A stretch of DNA of 64,000 nucleotides. Source: Pseudomonas sp. QTF5. GTDB lineage: Bacteria > Pseudomonadota > Gammaproteobacteria > Pseudomonadales > Pseudomonadaceae. The position numbers were made by a program, and so were the translations under genes. This document shows positions 40,916-50,904 of this stretch, one piece after another (the stretch's first letter is position 1; each line of letters begins with the position of its first letter). The stretch covers positions 62,001 to 126,000 of the forward strand of contig NZ_AZRW02000004.1 of the NCBI RefSeq assembly GCF_000512695.2, in the 5' to 3' direction. A model generated the notes under the pieces. The model had not been told where the DNA came from. It ran no database searches and was given only the letters and a program-made list of their open reading frames with translations.

Positions 40916-41027
40916 GCCCATTCCACACTTTGATCTGCGCCCTGTCCGCACCTGCTCGCCCTACGCCCCATGCCCCGCTATACTTGCCGGCTTTTCCTGA
41001 ATAAATGCCAATAGGGTCCCGCCGCGC

Positions 41028-43874
41028 ATGGATAAGACCTACCAGCCGCACGCCATTGAAACTTCCTGGTACAACACCTGGGAGTCTGAGAACTATTTCG
41101 CTCCGCAAGGCGCGGGTGATTCCTACACCATCATGATTCCGCCGCCGAACGTCACTGGCAGCCTGCACATGGGCCATGGCTTCAACAACGCAATCATGGA
41201 CGCGCTGATCCGTTTCCGCCGCATGCAGGGTCGCAATACCCTGTGGCAGCCGGGCACCGACCACGCCGGTATCGCCACGCAAATGCTGGTGGAGCGTCAG
41301 CTCGAAGCCCAAGGCCAGAGCCGTCATGACCTGGGCCGCGAAAAATTCCTCGAAAAAGTCTGGGAATGGAAGGATCAGTCCGGCGGCAATATCAGCCGTC
41401 AGATCCGCCGTCTCGGTTCGTCCGTGGACTGGAGCCGTGAGCGCTTCACCATGGATGACGGTCTCTCGGAAGCGGTTAAAGAAGCGTTCGTACGCCTGCA
41501 CGAAGACGGCCTGATCTACCGCGGCAAGCGTCTGGTCAACTGGGACACCAAGCTGCACACGGCGATTTCCGACCTCGAAGTGGAAAACCACGACGAGAAA
41601 GGTTTCCTGTGGAACCTGAAGTACCCGCTGGCCGACGGCGCCAAAACCGCTGAGGGCAACGATTACCTGATCGTCGCGACCACTCGCCCGGAAACCATGC
41701 TCGGCGACGCCGCCGTGGCCGTTAACCCGAACGATGAACGCTACAAAGCCCTGATCGGCAAATTTGTCGAGCTGCCGCTGGTTGGCCGCCGCATCCCGAT
41801 CATCGCCGACGATTACTGCGATCCTGAATTCGGCACCGGTTGCGTGAAAATCACCCCGGCCCACGATTTCAACGACTACGAAGTCGGCAAGCGCCACAAC
41901 CTGCCGCTGCTGAACATCTTCGACAAAAACGCCAATGTTCTGTCCGCAGCCCAGGTGTTCAACCTGGACGGCACGCTGAACACCGAAGTCGACGGCAAGC
42001 TTCCAGCCGAATACACCGGCCTGGACCGCTTCGAAGCGCGCAAGCAGATCGTGGCAGCGTTCGATGCCGCCGGCCTGCTGGTCAGCGTCGACGATCACGC
42101 CCTGAAAGTGCCGAAAGGCGACCGCTCCGGCACCATTATCGAGCCGTGGCTGACCGACCAGTGGTACGTCTCCACCAAGCCATTGGCCGAGCCGGCCATC
42201 GCTGCGGTTGAAGACGGCCGCATTCAGTTCGTGCCCAAGCAATACGAAAACATGTACTTCTCGTGGATGCGCGACATCCAGGATTGGTGCATCAGCCGTC
42301 AGCTGTGGTGGGGCCACCGGATTCCGGCCTGGTATGACGAGTCGGGCAAGGTCTATGTCGGTCGCGACGAAGCCGAAGTACGTGCCAAGAACAACCTCGG
42401 CCCGGACGTTGCGCTGCAACAGGACAACGACGTACTCGACACCTGGTTCAGTTCGGGCCTGTGGACTTTCTCCACACTCGGCTGGCCAGAGCAGACCGAA
42501 TTCCTGAAAAAATTCCACTCCACCGACGTGCTGGTGACCGGTTTCGACATCATTTTCTTCTGGGTTGCCCGGATGATCATGCTCACCATGCACTTGGTGA
42601 AAAACGAAGACGGAACTCCGCAGGTTCCGTTCAAAACCGTTTATGTGCACGGCCTGGTACGTGATGGCCAGGGCCAGAAAATGTCCAAGTCCAAGGGCAA
42701 CGTCCTGGACCCGCTGGACATCATCGACGGCATCGAACTGGAAGAGCTGGTGCAGAAACGCACCTCCGGCATGATGCAGCCGAAACTGGCGAAGAAGATC
42801 GAGAAGCAGACCCGTGACGAGTTCGCCGACGGCATCGCCAGCTACGGCACCGACGCCCTGCGCTTCACGTTCTGCTCGCTGGCATCGACCGGTCGCGACA
42901 TCAAGTTCGACATGGGTCGCGTCGAAGGCTATCGCAACTTCTGCAACAAGATCTGGAACGCCGCGCGCTACGTGCTGGACAAGGGCGAAGACTGCGGTCA
43001 GAACGGCGAAGCCTACGAGCTGTCCCTGGCGGATCGCTGGATCATTTCGCAGCTGCAACGCACCGAAGCCGAAGTGACTCGTCAGCTCGATCAGTTCCGT
43101 TTCGACCTGGCTGCACAAGCCTTGTACGAGTTCATCTGGAACCAGTATTGCGACTGGTACCTGGAACTGTCCAAGCCTGTGCTGTGGGACGAAAATGCAC
43201 CGGTCGAACGTCAGCGCGGCACCCGTCGCACACTGGTTCGAGTACTGGAAGTCGCGCTGCGTCTGGCGCACCCGTTCATGCCGTTCATCACCGAAGAAAT
43301 CTGGCAGCGCGTCGCGCCGCTGGCCGGTATCGAAGGCAAGACGATCATGTTGCAACCTTGGCCAGTGGCCAACGAAGCACGCATCGATCAGGGCGCCGAA
43401 GACGACATCGAATGGCTCAAGGGCCTGATGCTCGGCACGCGTAACATCCGTGGCGAAATGAATATCGGTCCAGGCAAGCCGCTGAACCTGTTCCTGAAAA
43501 ACGTCAGCGCCGAAGACCAGCGCCGTCTCACCGAGAACGAAGCCCTGCTGAAGAAGCTGGCGCGTCTGGAATCGATCACCGTTCTGAAGGCCGGCGAAGA
43601 AGCACCGCTGTCCGCCACCGCTCTGGTTGGCGAGATGGAAGTGCTGGTGCCCATGGCCGGCCTGATCGACAAGGACGCCGAACTGGCTCGCCTGGACAAA
43701 GAAATCCTGCGTCTGCAGGGCGAAGTTCAGCGAGTGGGCGGCAAGCTGTCCAACGCCGGTTTCGTTGACAAGGCCCCGGCCGAAGTCATCGAGAAGGAAC
43801 GCGCCAAACTGGCTGAAGCTGAACAGGCTTTGGGCAAGCTGGCCGAGCAACATGCGCGGATTGCCAGTTTGTAA
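41028..43874 (+). CDS. valS: Valyl-tRNA synthetase
   Basis: ValRS charges tRNA-Val and edits misactivated threonine. The 948-residue protein has the HIGH-type motif [13 protein letters not shown] near residue 40 and [12 protein letters not shown]. An editing (CP1) domain lies between them, and a C-terminal anticodon-binding domain ends in a heptad coiled coil ([20 protein letters not shown]). A hairpin terminator follows 17 bases after the stop. Confidence 0.99.
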   Translation: MDKTYQPHAIETSWYNTWESENYFAPQGAGDSYTIMIPPPNVTGSLHMGHGFNNAIMDALIRFRRMQGRNTLWQPGTDHAGIATQMLVERQLEAQGQSRHDLGREKFLEKVWEWKDQSGGNISRQIRRLGSSVDWSRERFTMDDGLSEAVKEAFVRLHEDGLIYRGKRLVNWDTKLHTAISDLEVENHDEKGFLWNLKYPLADGAKTAEGNDYLIVATTRPETMLGDAAVAVNPNDERYKALIGKFVELPLVGRRIPIIADDYCDPEFGTGCVKITPAHDFNDYEVGKRHNLPLLNIFDKNANVLSAAQVFNLDGTLNTEVDGKLPAEYTGLDRFEARKQIVAAFDAAGLLVSVDDHALKVPKGDRSGTIIEPWLTDQWYVSTKPLAEPAIAAVEDGRIQFVPKQYENMYFSWMRDIQDWCISRQLWWGHRIPAWYDESGKVYVGRDEAEVRAKNNLGPDVALQQDNDVLDTWFSSGLWTFSTLGWPEQTEFLKKFHSTDVLVTGFDIIFFWVARMIMLTMHLVKNEDGTPQVPFKTVYVHGLVRDGQGQKMSKSKGNVLDPLDIIDGIELEELVQKRTSGMMQPKLAKKIEKQTRDEFADGIASYGTDALRFTFCSLASTGRDIKFDMGRVEGYRNFCNKIWNAARYVLDKGEDCGQNGEAYELSLADRWIISQLQRTEAEVTRQLDQFRFDLAAQALYEFIWNQYCDWYLELSKPVLWDENAPVERQRGTRRTLVRVLEVALRLAHPFMPFITEEIWQRVAPLAGIEGKTIMLQPWPVANEARIDQGAEDDIEWLKGLMLGTRNIRGEMNIGPGKPLNLFLKNVSAEDQRRLTENEALLKKLARLESITVLKAGEEAPLSATALVGEMEVLVPMAGLIDKDAELARLDKEILRLQGEVQRVGGKLSNAGFVDKAPAEVIEKERAKLAEAEQALGKLAEQHARIASL

Positions 43875-43890
43875 CTGGTAAATCGCAATG

Positions 43891-43922
43891 AAAAAGGGAG
43901 GCCCATGAGGTCTCCCTTTTTT
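43891..43922 (+). terminator. Terminator of valS
   Basis: AAAGGGAG and CTCCCTTT form an 8-bp stem around an 11-base loop, followed by a T-run. Confidence 0.88.
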
Positions 43923-43959
43923 ATGCCTGCCCCATTCTCCCAAACGCCGCAAATCCCCC

Positions 43960-44064
43960 TGTGGGAGCGGCAGTGCGACGATTCGACTTGCTCGCGAAGG
44001 CATTCCTACATCCAACATTCAAGTCGCCTGACACACCGCTTTCGCGAGCAAGCCCGCTCCCACA
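43960..44064. repeat. Hybrid REP doublet: long left arm, short right arm
   Basis: The right arm is the standard unit (GAGCAAGCCCGCTCCCAC). The left arm reads GTGGGAGCGG, then 17 bases CAGTGCGACGATTCGAC in place of GC, then TTGCTCGCGAA. The two arms still pair outside the insertion. It lies between valS and rlmF. Confidence 0.85.
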
Positions 44065-44164
44065 TTTGAACAGCGTGACCTGCACGATGGGGATCGACAC
44101 CGCTCCCACACTGGATGTGGGACAATACCCGCCACTTTTAGCCATACCCGAATCGACAACGCCC

Positions 44165-45187
44165 ATGAACGCCCCCCGCACACCAAGACCTGCGCGCAAG
44201 AAGCCTGACTCCGCTACCCCGGCCAGAGCCGTGGAGCCCCGCGAGAAGGCCAGCCTGCATCCGCGCAATCGCCATCAGGGTCGTTACGACTTCCCGGCGC
44301 TGATCAAGAGCACGCCGGAACTGGCGAAGTTCGTGATCATCAACCCGTATGGCAAGGAAAGCATCGACTTCGCCAGCCCGGACGCGGTTCGGGTGTTCAA
44401 CCGGGCGCTGCTCAAGTCGTTCTACGGCATTGCCCATTGGGACATCCCGGCTGATTACCTGTGCCCACCGGTTCCGGGCCGCGCCGACTATGTGCATTTC
44501 CTGGCCGACCTGCTGGCCAGCGTCAACGACGGCGAGATTCCTCGCGGTGCGCCGGTCAAGGTGCTCGATATCGGCATGGGCGCCAACTGCGTCTATCCAT
44601 TGATCGGCTACAGCGACTACCGCTGGCACTTCCTCGGCTCGGAAATCGACCCGACGGCCGTGGCTGCCGCCAAAGCCATCGTGCAGTCCAACGGGCTGAA
44701 CAAAGCTATCCAGCTGCGCCAGCAAAGCAATCCCAAGCACATTCTGCTGGGCCTGCTCGAACCCGGCGAACGCTTTGACCTGACCATGTGCAACCCGCCG
44801 TTCCACGCCTCGATGGACGAGGCAACCAAGGGCAGCGAGCGTAAATGGCGCGCACTGGGCCGCGCCGATCCGAAACGCAAACTGCCGGTGCTGAACTTCG
44901 GCGGCCAGTCCGCCGAACTGTGGTGTGAAGGTGGCGAAGCGCGGTTTGTGACGCAATTGATCGCCGAGAGTGCGCATTTCCAACACAAAGTGCTTTGGTT
45001 CAGCACCCTGGTCTCGAAAGCCTCGAACCTGCCTGCGATCCAGACGGCGCTGAAAAAGGCCGGCGTACTGGAAAGTCAGGTCGTGGAAATGTCTCAGGGG
45101 CAGAAGCAAAGCCGCTTCGTCGCCTGGACCTTCCAGACCAAATCCGAACAGCAGGTCTGGCGCGAACGTTGGGCGCGTAAAAGCTGA
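44165..45187 (+). CDS. rlmF: 23S rRNA (adenine(1618)-N(6))-methyltransferase
   Basis: RlmF methylates A1618 of 23S rRNA. From the ATG at 44165 ([13 protein letters not shown]) it has 340 residues: a basic N-terminus, [23 protein letters not shown], the SAM motif [16 protein letters not shown] and the catalytic MCNPPFHAS typical of N6-adenine methyltransferases. The first 45 residues are probably disordered and may bind RNA. An upstream in-frame extension runs through the REP element and is not used. Confidence 0.95.
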   Translation: MNAPRTPRPARKKPDSATPARAVEPREKASLHPRNRHQGRYDFPALIKSTPELAKFVIINPYGKESIDFASPDAVRVFNRALLKSFYGIAHWDIPADYLCPPVPGRADYVHFLADLLASVNDGEIPRGAPVKVLDIGMGANCVYPLIGYSDYRWHFLGSEIDPTAVAAAKAIVQSNGLNKAIQLRQQSNPKHILLGLLEPGERFDLTMCNPPFHASMDEATKGSERKWRALGRADPKRKLPVLNFGGQSAELWCEGGEARFVTQLIAESAHFQHKVLWFSTLVSKASNLPAIQTALKKAGVLESQVVEMSQGQKQSRFVAWTFQTKSEQQVWRERWARKS

Positions 45188-45209
45188 GTAACTGACCGAC
45201 GTAGATCAA

Positions 45210-45332
45210 CTGTGGGAGCGGCGGTGCGACGATTCGACTTGCTCGCGAAAGCGGTGTGTTAGTCGAATTCAATGGTGACTGACACACTGCCTTCGCGAGC
45301 AAGTCGAATCGTCGCACCGCCGCTCCCACATT
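45210..45332. repeat. Long-arm REP doublet with compensated 17-base segment in both arms
   Basis: Left arm: GTGGGAGCGG, then CGGTGCGACGATTCGAC, then TTGCTCGCGAA. Right arm: TTCGCGAGCAA, then GTCGAATCGTCGCACCG, then CCGCTCCCAC. The inserted segments are exact complements, so the long stem is kept. It lies between the convergent rlmF and HU genes. Confidence 0.9.
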
Positions 45333-45373
45333 GGTTTAGAGGTGTTGCAGGTCAATCGTCAAATCGCAGACAC

Positions 45374-45413
45374 AAAAAAACCGTACCCGGATTGCTCCGG
45401 AGCACGGTTTTTT
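45374..45413. terminator. Terminator after the HU gene
   Basis: On the minus strand AACCGTGCTCC pairs imperfectly with GGGTACGGTT around GGAGCAATCC, with T-runs at both outer ends. It sits just after the HU stop and may also serve rlmF. Confidence 0.85.
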
Positions 45414-45421
45414 AACAAATC

Positions 45422-45703
45422 TTACTTGTTGACAGCGTCGGTCAGGCCTTTGGCTACAACCAGCTTGATCACTTTCTTGGCAGCGATTTCGATGGCAGCG
45501 CCAGTCGAAGGGTTGCGGCCGGTACGGGCAGGACGCTCAGTCACTTTCAGCTTGCCGATACCTGGCAGGGTGATTTCGCCGCCGTTTTCCAGCTGATCGG
45601 CAACGATTTGGCCCAGTTGGTCCAGAGCGTTACGCGCGGTGGTTTTTGGCGCGTCGATAGCTTCAGCGATGTCGGCGATCAGTTGGTCTTTAGTAAGAGC
45701 CAT
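45422..45703 (-). CDS. hupN: HU-family DNA-binding protein (HupN type)
   Basis: HU proteins are small dimeric nucleoid proteins that bend DNA. The 93-residue product starts at the ATG at 45703 (MALTKDQLIADIAEAI), preceded by AAGGA, and carries the signature GKLKVTERPARTGRNPSTG with the arm proline region. The sequence matches the third Pseudomonas HU, called HupN in P. putida, rather than HupA or HupB; the symbol is from memory. A longer upstream reading frame is not supported. Confidence 0.88.
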   Translation of the reverse strand: MALTKDQLIADIAEAIDAPKTTARNALDQLGQIVADQLENGGEITLPGIGKLKVTERPARTGRNPSTGAAIEIAAKKVIKLVVAKGLTDAVNK

Positions 45704-46098
45704 GTAATGTTCCTTCCCTATCAAATTCATATGGATTGCAGAGTGCAGTGTCAGCCATCGAGCCCGATCTTCTGGATCTGGCACCCTCGGCCATAACCAC
45801 GACGAGTCGGGGTTATAGATACCGAAATCAGGGTTTGGTTCGACCTGACAAATGCTGAATGCACGCTTAACGCAGTGACTTCGCGTAAGACCGGGCAAAA
45901 CTAGCACAGAGACGGGGAAATATCCGCCTCTAGCTACCCATTTGGTCAGCTTTATTGCTCTAAATCGGCAAAAAACTGCATAAGGGCCGTAGGACAGCTT
46001 CGAATTGCCCTTGGTACACGCCAAAACCAGTGGTTGCGGTACACTGGGCGCTTTTTCGGGGGAGCACGCCCTCCTCTCTTCAATCAGCCGAGAAGCCC
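45704..46098. other. Divergent regulatory region between HU and ndpA genes
   Basis: A 395-bp gap without a convincing gene. It must hold the promoters of both divergent nucleoid-protein genes. CGGTACACTGGGCG at about 46038-46051 is a possible -10 region for ndpA, and GGTATCTATAACC (minus strand, about 45812-45824) a possible one for the HU gene; both are weak calls. Confidence 0.45.
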
Positions 46099-47103
46099 AT
46101 GCCGATCCGTCATTGCATCGTCCACCTGATCGACAAAAAACCCGACGGCACACCCGCAGTTCTTCATGCCCGCGATTCCGAACTGGCTGAGTCCAGCGCC
46201 ATCGAGAACATGCTCGCCGACCTCAACGAGAGCTACAACGCCAAACAAGGCAAGGCCTGGGGGTTCTTCCATGCCGAGTCCGGGGCGCATCCGTTCAGCG
46301 GCTGGCTGAAGGAATACTTCGACGGTGGCAAAGATTTCACAGCCTTCAGCCGGGTGGCGGTGGAGCATCTGCAAAAGCTGATGGAAGAATCCAACCTGTC
46401 GGTCGGTGGCCATGTGCTGTTTGCGCATTACCAGCAAGGCATGACCGATTACCTCGCCATCGCCCTGCTGCACCACAGTGAAGGCGTGGCAGTGACCGAT
46501 CAGCTGGATGTGACCCCTTCGCGACACCTGGATCTTGGCCAGTTGCACCTGGCGGCACGAATCAACGTCTCCGAGTGGCAGAACAACAAGCAGTCCAAGC
46601 AGTACATCTCGTTCATCAAAGGCAAGAACGGCAAAAAGGTTTCGGAGTACTTCCGCGACTTCATTGGCTGCCAGGAAGGCGTCGACGGCCCCGGCGAAAC
46701 CCGCACCCTGCTCAAGGCCTTCAGTGACTTCGTCGAAAGCGAAGACCTGCCGGAAGAATCCGCACGCGAGAAGACCAAGACCCTGGTGGATTACGCCAGC
46801 AGCCAGGCAAAAATGGGCGAGCCCATGGGCCTGGAAGAATTGTCCGGGCTGATCGACGAAGAACGCCCGAAAGCCTTCTACGATCACATCCGCAATAAAG
46901 ACTACGGCCTGTCGCCTGAGATCCCCGCGGACAAGCGCACCCTGAACCAGTTCCGCCGCTTCACCGGCCGCGCAGAGGGCTTGTCCATCAGCTTCGAAGC
47001 GCACCTGCTGGGCTCGAAGATCGAATACGACGAAGAGGCCGGCACGCTGATCATCAAAGGCCTGCCGACCCAATTGACCGACCAGCTCAAGCGACGCAAC
47101 TGA
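46099..47103 (+). CDS. ndpA: Nucleoid-associated protein (YejK/NdpA family)
   Basis: A member of the YejK/NdpA family, found with the nucleoid in E. coli; the molecular role is unclear. The ATG at 46099 gives 334 residues starting [17 protein letters not shown]. Conserved stretches include [20 protein letters not shown] and [24 protein letters not shown] sequence (here [19 protein letters not shown]). Its stop overlaps the start of the glutaredoxin gene (TGATG), so they are probably translated together. Confidence 0.94.
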   Translation: MPIRHCIVHLIDKKPDGTPAVLHARDSELAESSAIENMLADLNESYNAKQGKAWGFFHAESGAHPFSGWLKEYFDGGKDFTAFSRVAVEHLQKLMEESNLSVGGHVLFAHYQQGMTDYLAIALLHHSEGVAVTDQLDVTPSRHLDLGQLHLAARINVSEWQNNKQSKQYISFIKGKNGKKVSEYFRDFIGCQEGVDGPGETRTLLKAFSDFVESEDLPEESAREKTKTLVDYASSQAKMGEPMGLEELSGLIDEERPKAFYDHIRNKDYGLSPEIPADKRTLNQFRRFTGRAEGLSISFEAHLLGSKIEYDEEAGTLIIKGLPTQLTDQLKRRN

Positions 47104-47453
47104 TGCTCGGCGGCGTGTTGAAGAAATGCCTGTTGATCTTGCTGGTGGTCGTTATTTACCAGAACTGGGGCAAGATCGAGCGGGTGTTTCACCCCTCGCA
47201 AGTGGTGTCCGGGCAGACCCAGGCCAAGGCCAACGTCGTGCTCTACGCCACCGAATGGTGCGGCTACTGCAAGCTGACCCGGCGCTTTCTCGACCAGAAG
47301 GGTATTCCGTACAAGGAATTCGATATCGAGAAGGATGCCCAGGCGCGCAAGGCCTATGAGGCGCTCGGAGGACGCGGGATTCCGCTGATCGATGTGAACG
47401 GGACGTTGATACGCGGGTATGACCCGGACAAGGTTCTTGCGGCGCTGAAATAA
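47103..47453 (+). CDS. Membrane-anchored glutaredoxin-like protein
   Basis: A 116-residue protein with an N-terminal transmembrane segment (LLILLVVVIYQNW, about residues 10-22). A thioredoxin fold of glutaredoxin type follows, with the redox motif CGYC at residues 53-56 and the cis-proline loop GGRGIPLIDVNG. The hydrophobic segment has no signal-peptidase site, so an anchored protein is likelier than a secreted one. It overlaps ndpA by one base; a link between the two functions is not known to me. Confidence 0.9.
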   Translation: MLGGVLKKCLLILLVVVIYQNWGKIERVFHPSQVVSGQTQAKANVVLYATEWCGYCKLTRRFLDQKGIPYKEFDIEKDAQARKAYEALGGRGIPLIDVNGTLIRGYDPDKVLAALK

Positions 47454-47474
47454 CCATCAGTTTCACACAATCCT

Positions 47475-47569
47475 TGTGGCGAGGGAGCTTACTCCCGCTG
47501 GACTGCGCAGCAGGCCCAACGATCTTGTGAGCGCTGCGCACTCAAGCGGGAGCAAGCTCCCTCGCCACA
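47475..47569. repeat. REP doublet (GTGGCGAGGGAGCTTGCTCC family)
   Basis: GTGGCGAGGGAGCTTACTCC at the left and GGGAGCAAGCTCCCTCGCCA at the right are inverted copies. The left arm carries one G-to-A change. It lies between the convergent glutaredoxin and glutathione S-transferase genes. Confidence 0.87.
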
Positions 47570-47603
47570 GTCCGAAACCAACCCAATAATCCGCGATGTC
47601 AGG

Positions 47604-48539
47604 TTACTGCGCTTCGATGCGAAACCCGAACCGCGGAAAGTGCACATGCACAACGCCGGCCCGCTCGTCTTCGCGACGCAGAATCAATTCTTCGCTACCC
47701 GCATACAGCAATTCACCCGCCACGGGATCAACCCCATAATCGGTCGCAGCGATCACCACCTGCTGACCAACCTCGAACCCGTTTGGCTCCTCGAACTGCT
47801 CATCCGGCAACGCAGCCGGCGTGGCGTTGCGCGCGACCTCAAGCGCCTCCTCAGAAGTCATCTCGCTGAATGCGCCATGACCAAAGCCCATCACCCGGCC
47901 AAACCACGCTGACACAGCCGGATAAACATCTACCAGCGGTGAGGTCACGTGCGTCGCTTTGAGGAACCACAGCGAGTGAGCCAGTGCAAAGTCGCCAATA
48001 GATGGCTCGCCGAACAGGAAGTCGCCCTGTTCGCGCTGAAGCTGCTGCTCCAGGCGGGCCATGATCGTTGGCCACTGGTGCCGAGCCTGCTCGGCCGACA
48101 AGCGTGTGGCGCTGCCACCGCTGAACAAACCGGCGCGATCGGCCAGGAAGCCCTTGATCGCTTCCGGTGACAATTTACCGAAGCGCACTGCCACCGATGC
48201 TGGCTGGAATACCAGGCTGACCGCATGCTGGAACACCACCGAATCTGCCCATGCCGCGAAGGTTGCGGTGATCATTTCCTGGCCTTCCGGGAAGAACGCC
48301 GGCAAGGCTTTTTCCTGCTCCAGACGCCGTGCGATCAGCGCGGTGTCGCAATAGATATCAGCGCCAATCTGCAATACCGGCGTCTTGCGGTAGCCGCCGG
48401 TCAAAGACGTCAAATCAGGTTTGGGCATCACCGGCGAGATGTTCACCGAGCGCCAGGACAGCCCCTTGAAGCCCAGCAGCAAGCGGGCCTTTTCGGCGAA
48501 AGGGGACGTCGGGTAATGATGCAGAATCAACTCGGACAT
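47604..48539 (-). CDS. Glutathione S-transferase family protein
   Basis: A 311-residue protein, longer than a classical GST. The N-terminal thioredoxin-like domain is clear (ELILHHYPTSPFAEKARLLLGFKG... RKTPVLQIGADIYCDTALIARRLE), and an all-helical domain follows to about residue 225. The last 85 residues (EEPNGFEVGQQVVIAATDYGVDP) form an extra domain of unclear role. The start at 48539 is chosen from the GST fold. The substrate is unknown. Confidence 0.88.
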   Translation of the reverse strand: MSELILHHYPTSPFAEKARLLLGFKGLSWRSVNISPVMPKPDLTSLTGGYRKTPVLQIGADIYCDTALIARRLEQEKALPAFFPEGQEMITATFAAWADSVVFQHAVSLVFQPASVAVRFGKLSPEAIKGFLADRAGLFSGGSATRLSAEQARHQWPTIMARLEQQLQREQGDFLFGEPSIGDFALAHSLWFLKATHVTSPLVDVYPAVSAWFGRVMGFGHGAFSEMTSEEALEVARNATPAALPDEQFEEPNGFEVGQQVVIAATDYGVDPVAGELLYAGSEELILRREDERAGVVHVHFPRFGFRIEAQ

Positions 48540-48627
48540 GCTCGGCTCCGCCGCTCGGATAAAGAGCCAGCAGCTTAGCGCGCAATCCGCAAGCGGCCTA
48601 CCCATCTGCCTGATGGGCGCTTATCAG

Positions 48628-48948
48628 TCAGATTGATAAGCCTGCAGCCGCGCTCGCCACCAGACATTCCTTGGCGCTTTTCTTGAGTTTTTTGATCAGG
48701 CGTTCCTGGCGCAGTGCTTCGCTTTTGTCGCGACAGACTTCGGTGTAGACCAGTGCCACGGCCGGGCTCGACAGGAAGAAGCGCGCGCCTTTACCACTTT
48801 GGTGAGTAGCGAAGCGGCGGACGGGATCATCGCTGATCCCGCAATAGAGCGAACCATTGGCCGCGCGAACGAGGTAGACGAACCAGGGTTTGCTGACGGG
48901 CAGCGGCAGTTCGGCGGCAATGACGGAAGATTCGCTCGAGGTGTTCAC
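48628..48948 (-). CDS. GIY-YIG nuclease superfamily protein (YhbQ-like)
   Basis: A 106-residue single-domain protein with the GIY-YIG-type core [20 protein letters not shown], followed by [15 protein letters not shown] and the C-terminal [18 protein letters not shown]. The motif appears as VYL...YCG. Small stand-alone members such as E. coli YhbQ are DNA-binding or nuclease-like, with no settled role. The start is GTG at 48948. Confidence 0.9.
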   Translation of the reverse strand: MNTSSESSVIAAELPLPVSKPWFVYLVRAANGSLYCGISDDPVRRFATHQSGKGARFFLSSPAVALVYTEVCRDKSEALRQERLIKKLKKSAKECLVASAAAGLSI

Positions 48949-48988
48949 GTGACGATCAAGGTTTATAGGAAAACAAGCCGCGATCTTA

Positions 48989-49459
48989 TCAGCGACTGGC
49001 CTGGAATGCCTTCAGCCCCTTCAGCGCCTGAGCACGAACGGCGTTTCTCACCACCGGCGTCCAGCCCAACAACAACCCTTTGAAACCCAGCGCCTGACGC
49101 GACCAGCGCCACAGATCAAAGTTGTCGTGATGCTCGCAGATCTTGCCATCGCGAAACACGAAACGTGCCTGGATATCGTTGACCACGGTATTGCCGGTCT
49201 GGCTGAACAGATAGGTCGCCACCCAATGGGCACCACCGGTGCGTTCATCGCTGCGCACGTTATCGAAGGTCAGGGAGAAGTCCTTGGCCCGGGTGGTGAG
49301 CATGCGCCACATGTCGCCGGCATCGCGCCCGCGCAGTTCGCCGAAGGCCGGATCACTGAACACCACGTCGTCGGTGTAGCAGGCGCTCATGGCCTCGGCA
49401 TCCAGCCGCTGGAAGGCTTGGTAGAACCGGGTGATCAAGGCGTTGTGGGCATCACTCAT
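48989..49459 (-). CDS. SnoaL-like / nuclear transport factor 2 family protein
   Basis: A 156-residue protein starting at the ATG at 49459 ([20 protein letters not shown]), preceded by GAGGGAACC. The alpha-beta barrel pattern fits SnoaL-like NTF2 proteins ([54 protein letters not shown]). Members include isomerases and hydrolases, but no substrate can be inferred here. Confidence 0.85.
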   Translation of the reverse strand: MSDAHNALITRFYQAFQRLDAEAMSACYTDDVVFSDPAFGELRGRDAGDMWRMLTTRAKDFSLTFDNVRSDERTGGAHWVATYLFSQTGNTVVNDIQARFVFRDGKICEHHDNFDLWRWSRQALGFKGLLLGWTPVVRNAVRAQALKGLKAFQASR

Positions 49460-49587
49460 GGACAGGTTCCCTCTGGATGTGCAAATAGATGCACAAAGTG
49501 GCTTCGAAAGATTGCCTGCACGATAGTCAACAAATGCGAGGAACACTATCGGCATTCGTGGCCCGAATACCGACAGTGCGCAGAACG

Positions 49588-50904
49588 TCAGACTCTCTCG
49601 CTTTGAACCTGAACGTACAACGAACGCCCGGCACCGAGGCCGGCGATGATCGCGCCGAGGCCGATGACACCGAAGATCCAGCCCAGGGCGTTCCAGCCGC
49701 CGGTCCAGTCATGTACCACGCCGACCGCGAACGGCCCCATGGACGCCAGGGTGTAACCGAAGCCCTGAGCCATGCTCGACAGGTTGGCCGCGACATGGGC
49801 ATCCCGCGAGCGCAGCACGATCAGGGTCAACGCCAGGCTGAACGTGGCGCCCTGCCCCAACCCCAGCAAAATCGCCCAGCCCCACAAGCCGTCGATTGGT
49901 GCATAGAGGCAACCGAACAAACCGCCGAGAGTCATTGCCATGACGATCACGATCGCCAGCCGCTGATCCTTGCCACGCGTCGCCAGCCAGGGTGCTGCCA
50001 GCGAGCTGATCAACTGGACAATCACCGAACCCGACAACACCAGACCGGCCTGGGTGGGTGTCAGACCACGGCCGATCAGAATCGACGGCAGCCAGCCAAA
50101 CACGATGTAGGCCAAAGACGATTGCAGGCCCATGTACAAGGTCACTTGCCAGGCCAGCGGATCACGCAGTAGCCCTCGAACCCGATAGGCAACATGGTGC
50201 GCGCCGTGTTTCTGGCCGACTTGCGGCAACCAGAAAATCGCCGCGACCAACGCTGGAACCACCCAGAAGCCGAGGCCCAAGGCCCAGCTTTTGTCGAAAT
50301 GTTCACTCAACGGCACAGTCGCGCCAGCCGCCATGGCCGCGCCCAGGCACAGAGCCATGGTGTAGACGCCGGTCATGGTGCCGGCCTGTTTCGGGAAATC
50401 GCGTTTAACAATGCCGGGCAGCAGCACGCCGATCACCCCAATGCTGGCGCCGGCCAGCACACTGCCGGCGAACAGACCGATCTCGCCGAACGAACTGCGC
50501 AAAATGATCCCGCCGGCCAGCATCAGAAGAATCCCCAACACCACTCGCTCGGCACCAAAACGTCGCGCCAGCACCGGCGCCAATGGCGCGAACAGACCGA
50601 GGCAGAGTACCGGCAAGGTCGTCAGCAAACCGGCCTGGGCAGCCGATAACCCCAGCGTCTTCGAAATCTCGCTGAGTATCGGCGCCATGCTCGACAACGC
50701 CGGACGCAGGTTCAGCGCCACCAGAATCAGACCGAGCAACAGCAACCATGGCCGCTGAAGGACCGGGGGAGTTTGCTGAACCTGTTCGTCGTCGGCCTCG
50801 GCGTCGATCAACAGCTCTTCGAGCTCCGCCTTGCGCTTGTGCTCAGTGATGCTGCTGTTGCTGGCCTGCTGGGTGGACATGGAATTCTCGGTTTCAAGGT
50901 TCAT
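49588..50904 (-). CDS. MFS transporter, CynX/NimT family
   Basis: A 438-residue major facilitator with twelve predicted helices, beginning RPWLLLLGLILVALNLRPALSSM, which is typical of the CynX/NimT (cyanate or 2-nitroimidazole) family. The first 45 residues are a hydrophilic acidic tail. Its substrate is unknown. The ATG at 50904 overlaps the FadR-type regulator gene and has GAGG nearby; an ATG at 50880 is the alternative. The pair with the regulator suggests local control. Confidence 0.87.
   Translation of the reverse strand: MNLETENSMSTQQASNSSITEHKRKAELEELLIDAEADDEQVQQTPPVLQRPWLLLLGLILVALNLRPALSSMAPILSEISKTLGLSAAQAGLLTTLPVLCLGLFAPLAPVLARRFGAERVVLGILLMLAGGIILRSSFGEIGLFAGSVLAGASIGVIGVLLPGIVKRDFPKQAGTMTGVYTMALCLGAAMAAGATVPLSEHFDKSWALGLGFWVVPALVAAIFWLPQVGQKHGAHHVAYRVRGLLRDPLAWQVTLYMGLQSSLAYIVFGWLPSILIGRGLTPTQAGLVLSGSVIVQLISSLAAPWLATRGKDQRLAIVIVMAMTLGGLFGCLYAPIDGLWGWAILLGLGQGATFSLALTLIVLRSRDAHVAANLSSMAQGFGYTLASMGPFAVGVVHDWTGGWNALGWIFGVIGLGAIIAGLGAGRSLYVQVQSERV

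Noticed and set aside
40710..44018. A 1102-residue open frame on the minus strand opposite valS
   Set aside because: Antisense shadow of valS, with no motif of its own and crossing a REP element and a terminator.
45704..46153. N-terminal extension of the HU gene beyond 45703
   Set aside because: HU proteins are about 90 residues, the ATG at 45703 has a good ribosome site, and the upstream reading frame has no family match.
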